DNA of 64,000 bases from Chryseobacterium sp. JAH (GCF_001507335.1 NZ_LMAH01000009.1:62001-126000); one strand, 5' to 3'; shown: positions 52,690 through 61,848, counted from the first letter of the stretch. The notes: generated by a model from the sequence alone, not told the origin. A program made the numbers and translations.

Positions 52690-53679
52690 ATGAGCAAAAA
52701 ACACGTTGCCGTAGTGATGGGAGGCTATTCTGACGAATATAAAGTTTCCCTAAAAAGTGGACAGTTGATCTATGATTCTCTAGACAGAGATCAGTATAAT
52801 GTATATAAGGTAGTCATTCTGAAAAATGAATGGTATTTTCTAGATGAAAATGAAAACAAACTGCCCATTAATAAAGGTGATTTTTCAGTTACATTAAATG
52901 CAGATGAGACTTTAAAATTTGACGTTTGCTTCAACATCATCCACGGAACTCCAGGTGAAAACGGAATTTTACAAGCTTATTGGGACGCAATAGAACAGAC
53001 CTATACAGGCTGTGATTTTTACCAAAGCGCATTGACATTCAATAAAAAAGATACTTTAGCCGTTTTATCAAAATATGGAATCCCCTCTGCTAAAAGTGTT
53101 TATCTCAGAAAAGGACAGGATATCAATGTTGATGAAATCATTCAAAACCTTGGTCTTCCGGTTTTCGTGAAACCCAATCAGTCTGGCTCATCTCTTGGAA
53201 TTTCTAAAGTAAAAGATCAGTCTGAACTGATTGCTGCAACAGAAATTGCCTTTAAAGAAGATGATGAAATTTTAATTGAAAGTTTCCTTGACGGAATGGA
53301 AGTTTCTGTTGGTGTTATTGATTTTAAAGGAGAAACCATCGTTTTGGGAATTACTGAAATTGTGCCTCAAAATGAATTCTTCGATTATGAAGCGAAATAC
53401 GAAGGTGCTTCAGAAGAAATTACTCCAGCAAGAATCGATGGTGAAACCACAAAAAGAGTGGAAGAAATCGCCAAGAGAGCCTATGATTCTTTGGGAATGA
53501 GCGGATTTTCAAGAAGTGAATTTATTTTAATGGATGGAATTCCGTATATGTTGGAAATGAATACCAACCCAGGATTTTCTCCGGCAAGCATTCTTCCGCA
53601 ACAGGCAAAAATCTATGGAATTTCTATTAAAGATCTTTGCGGAAATGAAGTGGAGAAAGCTTTACAAAAAAAACAATAG
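52690..53679 (+). CDS. ddl: D-alanine-D-alanine ligase
   Basis: A 329-residue ATP-grasp enzyme that joins two D-alanines for peptidoglycan. It shows VAVVMGGYSDEYKVSLKSG at the N-terminus, KPNQSGSSLGISKVK, ESFLDGMEVSVGV and the C-terminal EMNTNPGFSPASILP with metal-binding residues. It is divergent from the PASTA gene and followed by a repetitive spacer before coaD. Confidence 0.95.
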   Translation: MSKKHVAVVMGGYSDEYKVSLKSGQLIYDSLDRDQYNVYKVVILKNEWYFLDENENKLPINKGDFSVTLNADETLKFDVCFNIIHGTPGENGILQAYWDAIEQTYTGCDFYQSALTFNKKDTLAVLSKYGIPSAKSVYLRKGQDINVDEIIQNLGLPVFVKPNQSGSSLGISKVKDQSELIAATEIAFKEDDEILIESFLDGMEVSVGVIDFKGETIVLGITEIVPQNEFFDYEAKYEGASEEITPARIDGETTKRVEEIAKRAYDSLGMSGFSRSEFILMDGIPYMLEMNTNPGFSPASILPQQAKIYGISIKDLCGNEVEKALQKKQ

Positions 53680-53774
53680 AGGCTGAAAGACGAATACTGT
53701 AAGATTGAAGTTATCCTTTGTGATAATTTTCTTTCTGCTAATCACTCAATCTCATAACTTATAATTAATTACGC
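53680..53774 (+). repeat. low-complexity spacer ddl-coaD
   Basis: A 95-base AT-rich spacer with repeated short words (TCAATCTCATAACTTATAATTAATTACG). There is no ORF and no strong signal besides its low complexity. Confidence 0.4.
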
Positions 53775-54239
53775 ATGAAAATTGCTGTTTTTCCGGGGTC
53801 TTTTGATCCGATCACATTAGGACATTACGATATTATTGAGAGAGCGGCGGCACTTTTCGACAAAGTGATTATTGCCATCGGACAAAATTCTCAGAAGAAA
53901 TACATGTTTCCGCTAGAAAAAAGAATGGAATTCATACAAAATTCAGTCGCTGAATTTCCCAATGTTGAAGTAGATCATTTTGAAGGTCTAACTGTTGATT
54001 ACTGCTTCGAAAAAAATGCTCAGTTCATTTTAAGAGGTCTGAGAAATCCTGCTGATTTCGAATTTGAAAAAGCAATTGCCCATACCAATCGTACTTTAGC
54101 CCACAAAAAACTGGAAACTGTTTTCTTATTGACCTCATCAGGAAAATCATTCATCAGCAGCAGCATCGTGAGAGAGATCATCAACCACGGCGGTGAATAT
54201 GAATTATTGGTTCCGGACGCAGTGAGAGTTGAAAAATAA
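53775..54239 (+). CDS. coaD: pantetheine-phosphate adenylyltransferase
   Basis: A 154-residue nucleotidyltransferase of coenzyme A synthesis. The nucleotide-binding motif is FPGSFDPITLGHYDI (His17), with RGLRNPADFEFE and the C-terminal SSIVREI. The length is normal. Confidence 0.94.
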   Translation: MKIAVFPGSFDPITLGHYDIIERAAALFDKVIIAIGQNSQKKYMFPLEKRMEFIQNSVAEFPNVEVDHFEGLTVDYCFEKNAQFILRGLRNPADFEFEKAIAHTNRTLAHKKLETVFLLTSSGKSFISSSIVREIINHGGEYELLVPDAVRVEK

Positions 54240-54315
54240 TACTTAAATGATATGTTAATAATTGATTAAACCGCAAAATTATCAGTTATTATTCATCAAT
54301 CATTACCCATATCTT

Positions 54316-54948
54316 ATGCACGAACAGCTCAATTTTGCCATAGAAATTCTCGGGACGATCTCATTTTCGATGTCGGGAAGTTTTGCTGCCATGCAGAAAA
54401 GACTTGATCCGTTTGGCGTTTTGATTATTGCCTTCGTTACATCAGTTGGTGGCGGAACGGTAAGAGATTTACTTTTAGACATTCCTGTTTTCTGGATGCA
54501 TGATCTTTTGATGTGCGGTTTAATTCTGGCGACGAGTATTTTCTCTATGATCTTTAAATCGATTGAGAAAAACTTCAAGGTTACTTTATTTATTTTTGAC
54601 AGCTTCGGATTGGGGTTATTTACGATTATAGGTGTACAAAAAGGATTAAACCTGGATATTCATCCTTTAATCTGCATCGGATTAGGAACAATCACCGGAT
54701 GTTTTGGTGGAATTATCCGGGATATTTTACTCAACAGGATTCCTTTGATTTTCAGAAAAGAAATTTACGCAAGTGCCTGTATTATTGGCGGTTCAACATT
54801 TTTAATATTAACCCATTTCACTTCGCTTTCTTATACTTTTATTCAGGTTTTCACTATTTTAATGATTGTAAGTGTGAGAACATTAGCGGTAAAATACCAT
54901 TGGCAAATTCCCAAATTTTATGGGTATGAGAGTAATTCTGAAATGTAG
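54316..54948 (+). CDS. TRIC/YicG-type membrane protein
   Basis: A 210-residue protein of about six to seven helices containing two related three-helix repeats with glycine motifs (VTSVGGGTVRDLLLDIPVFW and IGLGTITGCFGGIIRDILLN). These are typical of the UPF0126/TRIC cation-channel family. ATG 54316 is used; an in-frame start at 54262 would be translated from spacer DNA. Confidence 0.8.
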   Translation: MHEQLNFAIEILGTISFSMSGSFAAMQKRLDPFGVLIIAFVTSVGGGTVRDLLLDIPVFWMHDLLMCGLILATSIFSMIFKSIEKNFKVTLFIFDSFGLGLFTIIGVQKGLNLDIHPLICIGLGTITGCFGGIIRDILLNRIPLIFRKEIYASACIIGGSTFLILTHFTSLSYTFIQVFTILMIVSVRTLAVKYHWQIPKFYGYESNSEM

Positions 54949-54966
54949 ATTGAGTTACAAAACATA

Positions 54967-54997
54967 AAAAATGCACCAAATGATTTGGTGCATTTTT
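54967..54997. terminator. bidirectional terminator between the TRIC-like gene and the TPR gene
   Basis: AAAAATGCACCAAAT (54967-54981) and ATTTGGTGCATTTTT (54983-54997) form a long perfect inverted repeat with a minimal centre. A- and T-rich ends serve both directions. Confidence 0.9.
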
Positions 54998-55021
54998 ATT
55001 TTATTTAAAAGAATAATTTTA

Positions 55022-55588
55022 TTAAAACTTCCCTCTGTTTCTCATGTGAGGATTGTGAATATGCTTCTGCATGGTTGGCATTTTCAACTGATCTTTCATC
55101 ATTTTGATTTGATCGGTCATCATTCCTGCTGTGTCAAGTGCTTTAGCTTCATCCAGAAGTCTTTGTCCTTCCTGTCTTCTTCCTTTAGAAATTGCACCTG
55201 CAGCTAAATTCAATGTAGCCATTGCTCTATCGTGCTTCATATTCAGACCATATTCCAATGCTTTTTTCATCAAAGGCTCAACTTTCGTTGGATGATCTTG
55301 AGCCAAAACCAAACCTTGTAAGTAATGGTAATAACCGTATTGGGTTTTATGAAGTTCTGTTTTATAATCTTTAATATTATTTAAAAACTTTGACGCTTTT
55401 ACCATATCCTGTTTTCTCAATTGCCAGAATGCCAAAAGGATATTTTCATTTTTAAAGAAAAGAAAAATGGGCAAAGCAGCCAAAAGGAAGACAACAACTC
55501 CCCAACCTTTTTCCCTTGTGTAAATCATCATATATAAGCCTCCAAGAATCAGGATTGCCGCTACTGCGATTTTTATGTATTTGTTCAT
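55022..55588 (-). CDS. two-helix membrane protein with TPR-like C-terminus
   Basis: A 188-residue protein with two N-terminal helices (about residues 5-22 and 28-48) followed by helical repeats (AFWQLRKQDMVKASKFLNNI; PLMKKALEYGLN; LNLAAGAISKGRRQEGQRLL) of tetratricopeptide type. The function is unknown. It is near folA on the same strand but has its own -7 box. Confidence 0.65.
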   Translation of the reverse strand: MNKYIKIAVAAILILGGLYMMIYTREKGWGVVVFLLAALPIFLFFKNENILLAFWQLRKQDMVKASKFLNNIKDYKTELHKTQYGYYHYLQGLVLAQDHPTKVEPLMKKALEYGLNMKHDRAMATLNLAAGAISKGRRQEGQRLLDEAKALDTAGMMTDQIKMMKDQLKMPTMQKHIHNPHMRNRGKF

Positions 55589-55606
55589 TATTAAAATTTA
55601 GAAGTG

Positions 55607-55614
55607 CAAAGGTA
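55607..55614 (-). promoter_or_regulatory. -7 box (TACCTTTG) of the TPR gene
   Basis: On the minus strand TACCTTTG matches TAnnTTTG, 18 bases upstream of the ATG at 55588. Confidence 0.45.
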
Positions 55615-55674
55615 ATAATTTTGATTGATAATTTACCGTATATGGTTGTTTGTAAAATGATCAACCATCAACAT

Positions 55675-56166
55675 TTAATGTTCAATTTTCTCATAAGTCT
55701 GAAATGAGAAATCGTATTGATTTTTCTCATCTTTTTCATGGAAAATTTCTTCAGATAACTTCCAGATTTTCGGATCAATTTTAGGAAAAAAAGTATCGGC
55801 TTTTAGTTCAGCCTTCACTAAAGTAACTTCCAATCTGTCAGCAATTTCCATCGTCTGTTCGTATACATTTCCACCGCCGATGATGAAAACATTTTCGTTA
55901 ATTTTCTTGGCAAATTTTACAGCTTCTTTGATACTTCCCACAATTAAAATCCCTTCTTCAAACCAGTTTTTCTTTCTGGAAATGACAATATTGGTGCGGT
56001 TTGGGAGCGCTTTCCCTATGCTCTCATAGGTTTTTCTCCCCATAATAATCGGATGTCCCGATGTAAGGTCTTTAAAATGTTTTAAATCTTTTGGAAGATG
56101 CCAAAGCAATTGGTTATCAGCACCAATTTCGTTTTTCTCTCCCATCGCAACCAGGATTGTTGTCAT
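55675..56166 (-). CDS. folA: dihydrofolate reductase
   Basis: A 163-residue enzyme that reduces dihydrofolate. Motifs include ILVAMGEKNEIGADNQLLWH, LPKDLKHFKDLT, PIIMGRKTYESIG and FIIGGGNVYEQ. A -7 box (TAATTTTG) lies 15 bases upstream of the ATG. Confidence 0.95.
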   Translation of the reverse strand: MTTILVAMGEKNEIGADNQLLWHLPKDLKHFKDLTSGHPIIMGRKTYESIGKALPNRTNIVISRKKNWFEEGILIVGSIKEAVKFAKKINENVFIIGGGNVYEQTMEIADRLEVTLVKAELKADTFFPKIDPKIWKLSEEIFHEKDEKNQYDFSFQTYEKIEH

Positions 56167-56181
56167 TCAATTAATTTTCTG

Positions 56182-56189
56182 CAAAATTA
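56182..56189 (-). promoter_or_regulatory. -7 box (TAATTTTG) of folA
   Basis: On the minus strand this matches TAnnTTTG, 15 bases upstream of the folA ATG. Confidence 0.45.
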
Positions 56190-56201
56190 GCACATAATTT
56201 G

Positions 56202-56209
56202 TATATTTG
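56202..56209 (+). promoter_or_regulatory. -7 box (TATATTTG) of the lemA operon
   Basis: Exact TAnnTTTG match about 88 bases upstream of the lemA ATG, divergent from the folA box. It is the longest leader among the matches in this window. Confidence 0.4.
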
Positions 56210-56297
56210 GGTAGCACAAGAAAATTTAAAAGAATTATAATCATCAAATCTTTTTTAGACCTTCAACAATTAACTATTAAATAAATAAAAATCACAT

Positions 56298-56906
56298 ATG
56301 AAAAACAAAGGTTGCCTGAGCGCCGGAACCATCGGCATTGCTCTTTTAATTATCGTTGCCGTATTATTTTTCTGGGGGAAAAGCGGATACAACAAATTCG
56401 TCACCAAAGAACAGAATGTCAATACAAAATGGTCTAACGTGGAAACAGTTTATCAAAAACGAGCCAACCTCATTCCAAATTTAGAAAGAACGGTAAAATC
56501 TTATTCTAAATTTGAGCAGGAAACTTTAACCAAAGTTGTGGAAGCACGTTCAAAAGCTACATCTATCAATATCGATCCTACCAATATGACCGAAGCTGAT
56601 TTGGCAAAATTCCAGGCAGCACAGGGAGAATTATCCGGAGCTTTAGGTCGATTGATGATGGTTGTTGAAAAATATCCTGATTTGAAGGCAGACCAGCAGT
56701 ACATTAATTTCCAGAGAGAATATACTGCGATCGAAAACAGCATTAGAACAGAGACTGTATATTATAACGGAGCCGCTCAGGATTACAATACTTCAATCAA
56801 GACTTTCCCGAATAATATCCTGGCGAACTTCACCAACTTTAAAGAAAAACCATACTTTAAAGCAGCTGCAGGAGCTGAAAAAGCACCGGACGTTTTCACA
56901 GAATAA
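56298..56906 (+). CDS. LemA family protein
   Basis: A 202-residue protein with an N-terminal membrane helix (GTIGIALLIIVAVLFFWG) and the LemA core: NKFVTKEQNVNTKWSNVETV, YQKRANLIPNLERTVKSYS and a helical C-terminus (TVYYNGAAQDYNTSIKTFPN). The LemA role is poorly defined. It is translationally coupled to the next gene: the stop and start share a base. Confidence 0.88.
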   Translation: MKNKGCLSAGTIGIALLIIVAVLFFWGKSGYNKFVTKEQNVNTKWSNVETVYQKRANLIPNLERTVKSYSKFEQETLTKVVEARSKATSINIDPTNMTEADLAKFQAAQGELSGALGRLMMVVEKYPDLKADQQYINFQREYTAIENSIRTETVYYNGAAQDYNTSIKTFPNNILANFTNFKEKPYFKAAAGAEKAPDVFTE

Positions 56907-57334
56907 TGAGCCATTATCTAACAGATCAACAGATAGCTTCCCTCGTGGAAGCTATTCAGTCGGCAGAGGACCATTCTACCGGAGAAATTCGTGTGCACAT
57001 TGATTCTACCACTGAAAATAACAATGCAGCGATTGCTTATGAGGTCTTCAACGAATTATGTAAAGATAAAACTGCAGAAAAAAACGCCGTTCTCTTCCAC
57101 ATTAATTTTGAAAAGAAATACCTCACCATCATTGGTGACACGGGCATTCATGCAAAAGTACATCAGTCATATTGGGATCATCTGCATGACTTTATCACTT
57201 CAGAATTCGCAAAAGGCAACTATTTTAAAGCATTAAAAAGTGCTATTCTTGAAACCGGTCTCGAACTCAAAAAACATTTTCCGGTAACGGGAGAAAACAA
57301 CAACGAACTTCCCAATGAGATTACGTTCTCTTAA
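56906..57334 (+). CDS. TPM-domain protein, first copy
   Basis: A 142-residue cytoplasmic TPM-fold protein (QQIASLVEAIQSAEDHSTGE; AVLFHINFEKKYLTIIGDTGI) without a signal peptide. It overlaps the LemA stop by one base and the next gene by 20 bases. Confidence 0.85.
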   Translation: MSHYLTDQQIASLVEAIQSAEDHSTGEIRVHIDSTTENNNAAIAYEVFNELCKDKTAEKNAVLFHINFEKKYLTIIGDTGIHAKVHQSYWDHLHDFITSEFAKGNYFKALKSAILETGLELKKHFPVTGENNNELPNEITFS

Positions 57335-58109
57335 AATATTATTTTCATTTATATTCTTTTGCTTGTACACTATCGTATCGGCACAGTATACTATTCCTGA
57401 AAAGCCTGCTGTTTTATATCCGGTGTATGATGAAGGGAATTTGCTGACGCAGCAGGAAAAAAACGAACTCAACAACAAGCTCATTAAATTTGCAGATTCT
57501 ACCTCAACGGAAATTGAGGTCATCATTATTCCATCAACCAAAGGTGAAGACATCAATTATCTTGCAACTATGTTTGGGGAAAAGTGGGGAATCGGACAAA
57601 AAGATGTTGACAACGGTGTTGTCTTCCTGATTGCAACTCAAGACAGAACGATGTCGATCCAACAGGGACGTGCAGTTGAGCAATATTTAACAGCTTCCGT
57701 TGCAGGACAGATTCTCGATTACATTGTTACCCCAAAATTCAAACAGGGTAAATGGTTTGAAGGAATTAACGGGGGTACATCGGCAATTATGGAAGCGGTT
57801 CAGGGGAAGTTTAAACCCCTAAACAATAAAAAAAAATCAGGCGAAATTAATGTTTCAAAACTACTCCTTATCGGATTTGTAATTTTCATCATTCTTATTT
57901 TCCTCTTCAAAAATAGAGGCGGTGGCGATGACGACGACGATGTCATAATTAGCCGAAGAGGACGGAGAAATTATCCAGGTGGATTCTTTCCTTTCCCTTT
58001 TCCGGGTGGCTTTGGCGGCGGAAGTTCTGGTGGCAGCGGTGGCGGCGGATTTGGAGGATTCGGCGGTGGCGGAAGTTTTGGAGGCGGTGGAGCTTCGGGA
58101 GGATGGTAG
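57315..58109 (+). CDS. TPM-domain protein, second copy (YgcG-like)
   Basis: A 264-residue protein with a signal peptide (SLKILFSFIFFCLYTIVSA), an extracytoplasmic TPM domain (about 30-155; FADSTSTEIEVIIIPSTKGE and RTMSIQQGRAVEQY), a membrane helix near 175-195 and a Gly/Ser-rich tail (GGSSGGSGGGGFGGFGGGGS). It starts at ATG 57315 within the previous gene. LemA and TPM proteins commonly occur together; their joint function is unproven. Confidence 0.87.
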   Translation: MRLRSLKILFSFIFFCLYTIVSAQYTIPEKPAVLYPVYDEGNLLTQQEKNELNNKLIKFADSTSTEIEVIIIPSTKGEDINYLATMFGEKWGIGQKDVDNGVVFLIATQDRTMSIQQGRAVEQYLTASVAGQILDYIVTPKFKQGKWFEGINGGTSAIMEAVQGKFKPLNNKKKSGEINVSKLLLIGFVIFIILIFLFKNRGGGDDDDDVIISRRGRRNYPGGFFPFPFPGGFGGGSSGGSGGGGFGGFGGGGSFGGGGASGGW

Positions 58110-58126
58110 ATTTATAAAATACCAAT

Positions 58127-58429
58127 ATGAAATATTCTTTATTATCAATTGTATCAAACTTTATTGTAATATGGTTTTTGGTAAGAATAAATGTTTCAAT
58201 TTTTGAAAAATATATAAATACTGACGGTAAAACGAAAGCACTTTTTGGGCTGATTGAATTACAATACATCTACAAATATTATTTTCTCTCAATCATATTG
58301 GTTTCTTTTATTTTTTTATGTTACGCTTACAAGAAGAATGAAGATATAGTTGTTAAAATCGCAGCATTAATTTCATTAGGGCTTGCAATTTTATCAATAT
58401 TTATAAATTTTTGGAAGTGGTTTAAATAA
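58127..58429 (+). CDS. small three-helix membrane protein
   Basis: A 100-residue protein with three hydrophobic segments (about residues 5-25, 48-65 and 77-97). No family is recognised. It is the first gene of an AT-rich stretch between the TPM operon and kefF, and the next gene starts 10 bases later. Confidence 0.5.
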   Translation: MKYSLLSIVSNFIVIWFLVRINVSIFEKYINTDGKTKALFGLIELQYIYKYYFLSIILVSFIFLCYAYKKNEDIVVKIAALISLGLAILSIFINFWKWFK

Positions 58430-58439
58430 TCTAAGATTT

Positions 58440-58856
58440 ATGAAAATATTGTCATTATTGTACTCATTAGGCTTTCTTGTTTTTTCATGTTCTGACAAAG
58501 AAAATTGTGGTAAAATATCATCTCAAAAGCCTGACCCCAGCAACATTGAAATCTTTATTGAAAATAAATATTCTGAATACGCTAGAGAAGAACTAGACAA
58601 TGCAAAAATTAGCAATGAATTTTCACCTACGGAAGTAATTCCTAATTCAACAACAGCAGTGGAAATTTCTGAAAGCATTTTGTTTCCTATATATGGTAAA
58701 GAAAACATTATCAGACAAAGACCTTACAATGTAAACTTCATTGATGGATATTTTGTTATTAATGGAACTTTACCAAAATCTGAAATTGGAGGATCATTTA
58801 TAATCATTATGAATTCTAAAGATGGTAAAGTAATAAAACTTACACATGGAGAATAA
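58440..58856 (+). CDS. lipoprotein resembling NTF2-fold immunity proteins
   Basis: A 138-residue protein with a lipoprotein signal (MKILSLLYSLGFLVFSC). The C-terminal about 90 residues show AVEISESILFPIYGKENIIR, YFVINGTLPK and GSFIIIMNSKDGKVIKLTHG, a strand-helix pattern of the NTF2-like immunity family (Imm-NTF2-2). Such proteins neutralise toxins in polymorphic-toxin systems. No toxin gene is adjacent. The family call is from recalled motif shape. Confidence 0.6.
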   Translation: MKILSLLYSLGFLVFSCSDKENCGKISSQKPDPSNIEIFIENKYSEYAREELDNAKISNEFSPTEVIPNSTTAVEISESILFPIYGKENIIRQRPYNVNFIDGYFVINGTLPKSEIGGSFIIIMNSKDGKVIKLTHGE

Positions 58857-58858
58857 TT

Positions 58859-59364
58859 ATGAGAAAACTATTTTCAATCATTTCAATTCTGAGTTTCATC
58901 ACCATTTTTTCTCAATCAAATGAAACTTTAATAAGCTTTCTTGGTTATCAAGATATATTGGGAAAACCGTTTTTAGTAGAGCAATTTAATAACAATAAAG
59001 GAATTACATTCAATATTGATGACCTGAATGGCAAACAACACTTATTAACTTTTGGTCAACAATCTGTGAGCCTTGTATTGAAGAAATGCCTTTACTTAAT
59101 GAGTTAAAATCAGATTTGGAGGATAAGGTTAATTTCATCGGAATTACGTTCAGCACAAAAGAAAAAGTAGAAAACTTCCTTACAAAACACGAGTTTTCTT
59201 TCAATTTTATTACAGATGTAGAATATAAACTCTTCGAAAAAAACAAAATTACACGGTATCCAATGACTTTTATTCTTGATAAAGATGGAATTCTTCAGTA
59301 TGTGATTGGAAAATTGAATCCGGAAAATGCAGATACCATTAAAAAAACACTGTTAGAATATTAA
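58859..59364 (+). pseudogene. frameshifted TlpA-like thioredoxin
   Basis: The first frame (58859-59107) gives a signal peptide and start of a TlpA-like domain (GKPFLVEQFNNNKGITFNID). The catalytic part appears in a different frame: TLINFWSTICEPCIEEMP with a C-x-x-C pair, then FIGITFSTKEKVENFLTKH and FILDKDGILQYVIGKL ending at 59364. One extra A in CAACAC near 59035-59040 would restore one frame. The gene could be broken or the sequence could carry an error. Confidence 0.8.
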
Positions 59365-59436
59365 ATAATCAAAAACAGCGGAAAAAACCAACAAAATTTC
59401 AGCAAATTTTCATTATATTTACTGAAAACAGGTTCT

Positions 59437-59958
59437 ATGAAGAAAACGCTGGCAGTTTTTGCGCATCCTTATCTGGAACACTCAAACTCAAACGTGGAGT
59501 TGATTAACTTCTACGTTCGTCACCAGCATTTCACCCTACGCGATCTCTACGAAGAATATCCTGATTTTCATATCGCTGCTTTTCGTGAGCGAAAACGTTT
59601 GAAAAATTACGACCGATTTATTTTTCAGTTTCCTATTATCTGGTTCGGAATGCCCCCTTTGCTCAGACTTTGGATAGACGAAGTTTTCGACAGAAACTGG
59701 CTTAATGAGGGAGAAGAAAATCCTTTGGAGGGTAAAGAAGTATACATCGTTGTGACCACGGGCGGAAAAGAACGATCTTTCAGCAAAGAAGGCACCTATG
59801 GGTACACGGTTGAAGAACTCATCAGCGGTTTGATTGTTTCTTTAAAAGTATTTAAAGCCAATATCAAAGACACTATCATCGTATACGAAGCCAACAAACT
59901 TTCAAAAAAAGAAATCATTTTACACAAACAAAAATTCGCAGAACTACTAAATCAATAA
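59437..59958 (+). CDS. NAD(P)H-dependent oxidoreductase, KefF-like
   Basis: A 173-residue flavodoxin-like protein of the NAD(P)H:quinone oxidoreductase/KefF-KefG family: FAHPYLEHSNSNVELI, DRFIFQFPIIWFGMPPLLRL and a VYIVVTTGGKERSFSKEG nucleotide loop. In KefC-type systems such proteins activate the potassium efflux transporter. It is followed by one base and then the antiporter gene. Confidence 0.85.
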   Translation: MKKTLAVFAHPYLEHSNSNVELINFYVRHQHFTLRDLYEEYPDFHIAAFRERKRLKNYDRFIFQFPIIWFGMPPLLRLWIDEVFDRNWLNEGEENPLEGKEVYIVVTTGGKERSFSKEGTYGYTVEELISGLIVSLKVFKANIKDTIIVYEANKLSKKEIILHKQKFAELLNQ

Positions 59959-59959
59959 T

Positions 59960-61846
59960 ATGGAATCTACTTTAGCCATGAATACTCTTCTTTTCTTAGG
60001 CGTTGCCATTATCATGGTTCCGTTGGCGAGAAAATTGGGTTTAAGTTCGGTCATCGGCTATATTTTAGGTGGAATTATTATTGGCCCTTACATTCTGAAA
60101 CTAACTGGAAAAGATGTTAACGACATCATGCATGCCAGTGAATTTGGGGTCATCATGCTTTTATTTTTAGTCGGATTAGAATTGGAGCCCAGAAAATTCT
60201 GGGAAATGCGGAAGAAAATTCTGGGTTTGGGGATGACGCAAATGGTTTTAACGATTGCATTATTATTTTTAATATTCATTTCTGTAGGCTGGAAAACTGA
60301 TAAAGCTATTGCAATTGCGATGTGTTTTGCACTATCCTCCACGGCAATTGTGCTTCAGACTTTGCAGGAAAAAAACAGTTTCAAAACAGTAGCGGGAGAA
60401 GCATCATTCTCTACTTTATTATTTCAGGATATTGCGGTGATTCCTATTTTGGCGATAATGCCTTTGCTTGCTCATTCTAAAGTAAAACATAACGAAAATG
60501 AAGTTCAGGTTTTAATTCAGAAACTTCCTGAATGGCTACAGGCCGGAACGGTCATCATGGGCGTTGTCATCTTGATTCTATTGGGCAGATATGTTTTCGT
60601 TCCCTTCTTAAGATATGTTTCAAAAGCCGGAATGACAGAACTGCTGACGGCCTCTTCCCTATTTCTCGTTATTGGAGTTTCAGAATTAATGGTTTCAATC
60701 GGACTTTCACCTGCATTGGGCGCTTTCTTGGCGGGTGTCATGTTGGCCAACAGTGAATTTCGTCACGAATTAGAAGCACAAATTGATCCGTTTAAAGGAC
60801 TGCTCCTAGCCGTATTTTTCGTGAGCGTTGGCTCAACTATGAATTTCAACGTGATCGCAGCAGATCCTTTATTTATCTTCTCCACGGTTTTTACGGTTCT
60901 TGCTGTAAAATTTTTGGTGTTATTTGCGATTGGAAAGTTTTTCAAGATGGAAAATCCTCAAAGTTTGTTCTATGCATTTGCATTGTCGCAGGTGGGAGAA
61001 TTTGCTTTTGTACTGATTAATTATGGTTCAGATCTCTATCTTTTCGGAGCAGAATTAAATGCGCAGATGATGGCCGTTACCGCCATTACAATGTGCATCA
61101 CGCCATTTCTTTTAATTATTAATGACAAATTAATTACGCCAAGATTTATCAAAGGTATTCCTGACGAAAAGAGTGATTTCAATATTCTTGAAAATAATAT
61201 CGCACAAAAGAAAATCATCATTGTTGGTTTCGGTCATTTTGGAAGTACCGTGGGTCGATTGCTCAAAGCAAACAAGATTAAAGCTACTGTTCTTGACAGA
61301 GATTCTGACCGTGTCAAATTATTGCGTGGCTACGGATTTAAAGTTTATTACGGTGACGCCACAAGAATCCCCGTTTTAAGAGCCGCAGGAATAGAAGATG
61401 CCGAAATTCTTGTCCTCTGCCTCGACAATTCCGGAGACAACAAATTCATAGCTGAGCTCGTAAGTGAACATTATCCTGATGTGAAAATTTTTGTCAGAGC
61501 CAAGAATAGAATCGACGCTTACTCTTATTTAAACAACGGAATTGACAATATTTACCGCGAGACTTTAGGCACTGCGGTAGATATGGCAGTAGATATTCTT
61601 CACGAAACCGGAATGAGAAAATATGCTGCGAGACGCCTGGGCCAGCGTTTTATGGCGATTGATAAAGATTCTATCCGAAAATTAGCAAAATCTGACGATG
61701 ACGATGAAGTTCGTCTGTTTGCAACAAAAGAACTCCTCCAGAGAGAGGAGGAGCTTTTAGCTTATGACAATCTTAATTTTGACGGTAAAAACTGGGAGGG
61801 TTCTTCATCATCTGCCGAAGAAGACGATGAGGAAAATAAAGATTAG
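59960..61846 (+). CDS. CPA2 antiporter of the KefB/KefC type
   Basis: A 628-residue protein with about 12 membrane helices (residues 1-380; VIGYILGGIIIGPYILKLTG, VIMLLFLVGLELEPRKFW, SFSTLLFQDIAVIPILAIMP). A C-terminal RCK/TrkA-N domain begins with IIIVGFGHFGSTVGRLLKAN, then YYGDATRIPVLRAAGIEDAE. The acidic C-terminal tail (SSSSAEEDDEENKD) is unusual but plausible. The adjacent KefF-like gene supports a glutathione- or flavin-gated K+/H+ system. Confidence 0.9.
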   Translation: MESTLAMNTLLFLGVAIIMVPLARKLGLSSVIGYILGGIIIGPYILKLTGKDVNDIMHASEFGVIMLLFLVGLELEPRKFWEMRKKILGLGMTQMVLTIALLFLIFISVGWKTDKAIAIAMCFALSSTAIVLQTLQEKNSFKTVAGEASFSTLLFQDIAVIPILAIMPLLAHSKVKHNENEVQVLIQKLPEWLQAGTVIMGVVILILLGRYVFVPFLRYVSKAGMTELLTASSLFLVIGVSELMVSIGLSPALGAFLAGVMLANSEFRHELEAQIDPFKGLLLAVFFVSVGSTMNFNVIAADPLFIFSTVFTVLAVKFLVLFAIGKFFKMENPQSLFYAFALSQVGEFAFVLINYGSDLYLFGAELNAQMMAVTAITMCITPFLLIINDKLITPRFIKGIPDEKSDFNILENNIAQKKIIIVGFGHFGSTVGRLLKANKIKATVLDRDSDRVKLLRGYGFKVYYGDATRIPVLRAAGIEDAEILVLCLDNSGDNKFIAELVSEHYPDVKIFVRAKNRIDAYSYLNNGIDNIYRETLGTAVDMAVDILHETGMRKYAARRLGQRFMAIDKDSIRKLAKSDDDDEVRLFATKELLQREEELLAYDNLNFDGKNWEGSSSSAEEDDEENKD

Positions 61847-61848
61847 TT

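Noticed and set aside
57979..58206. Alternative ORF over the Gly-rich tail of the second TPM protein
   Set aside because: The Gly/Ser-rich coding sequence opens other frames by composition; the Gly-rich frame continues the TPM protein.
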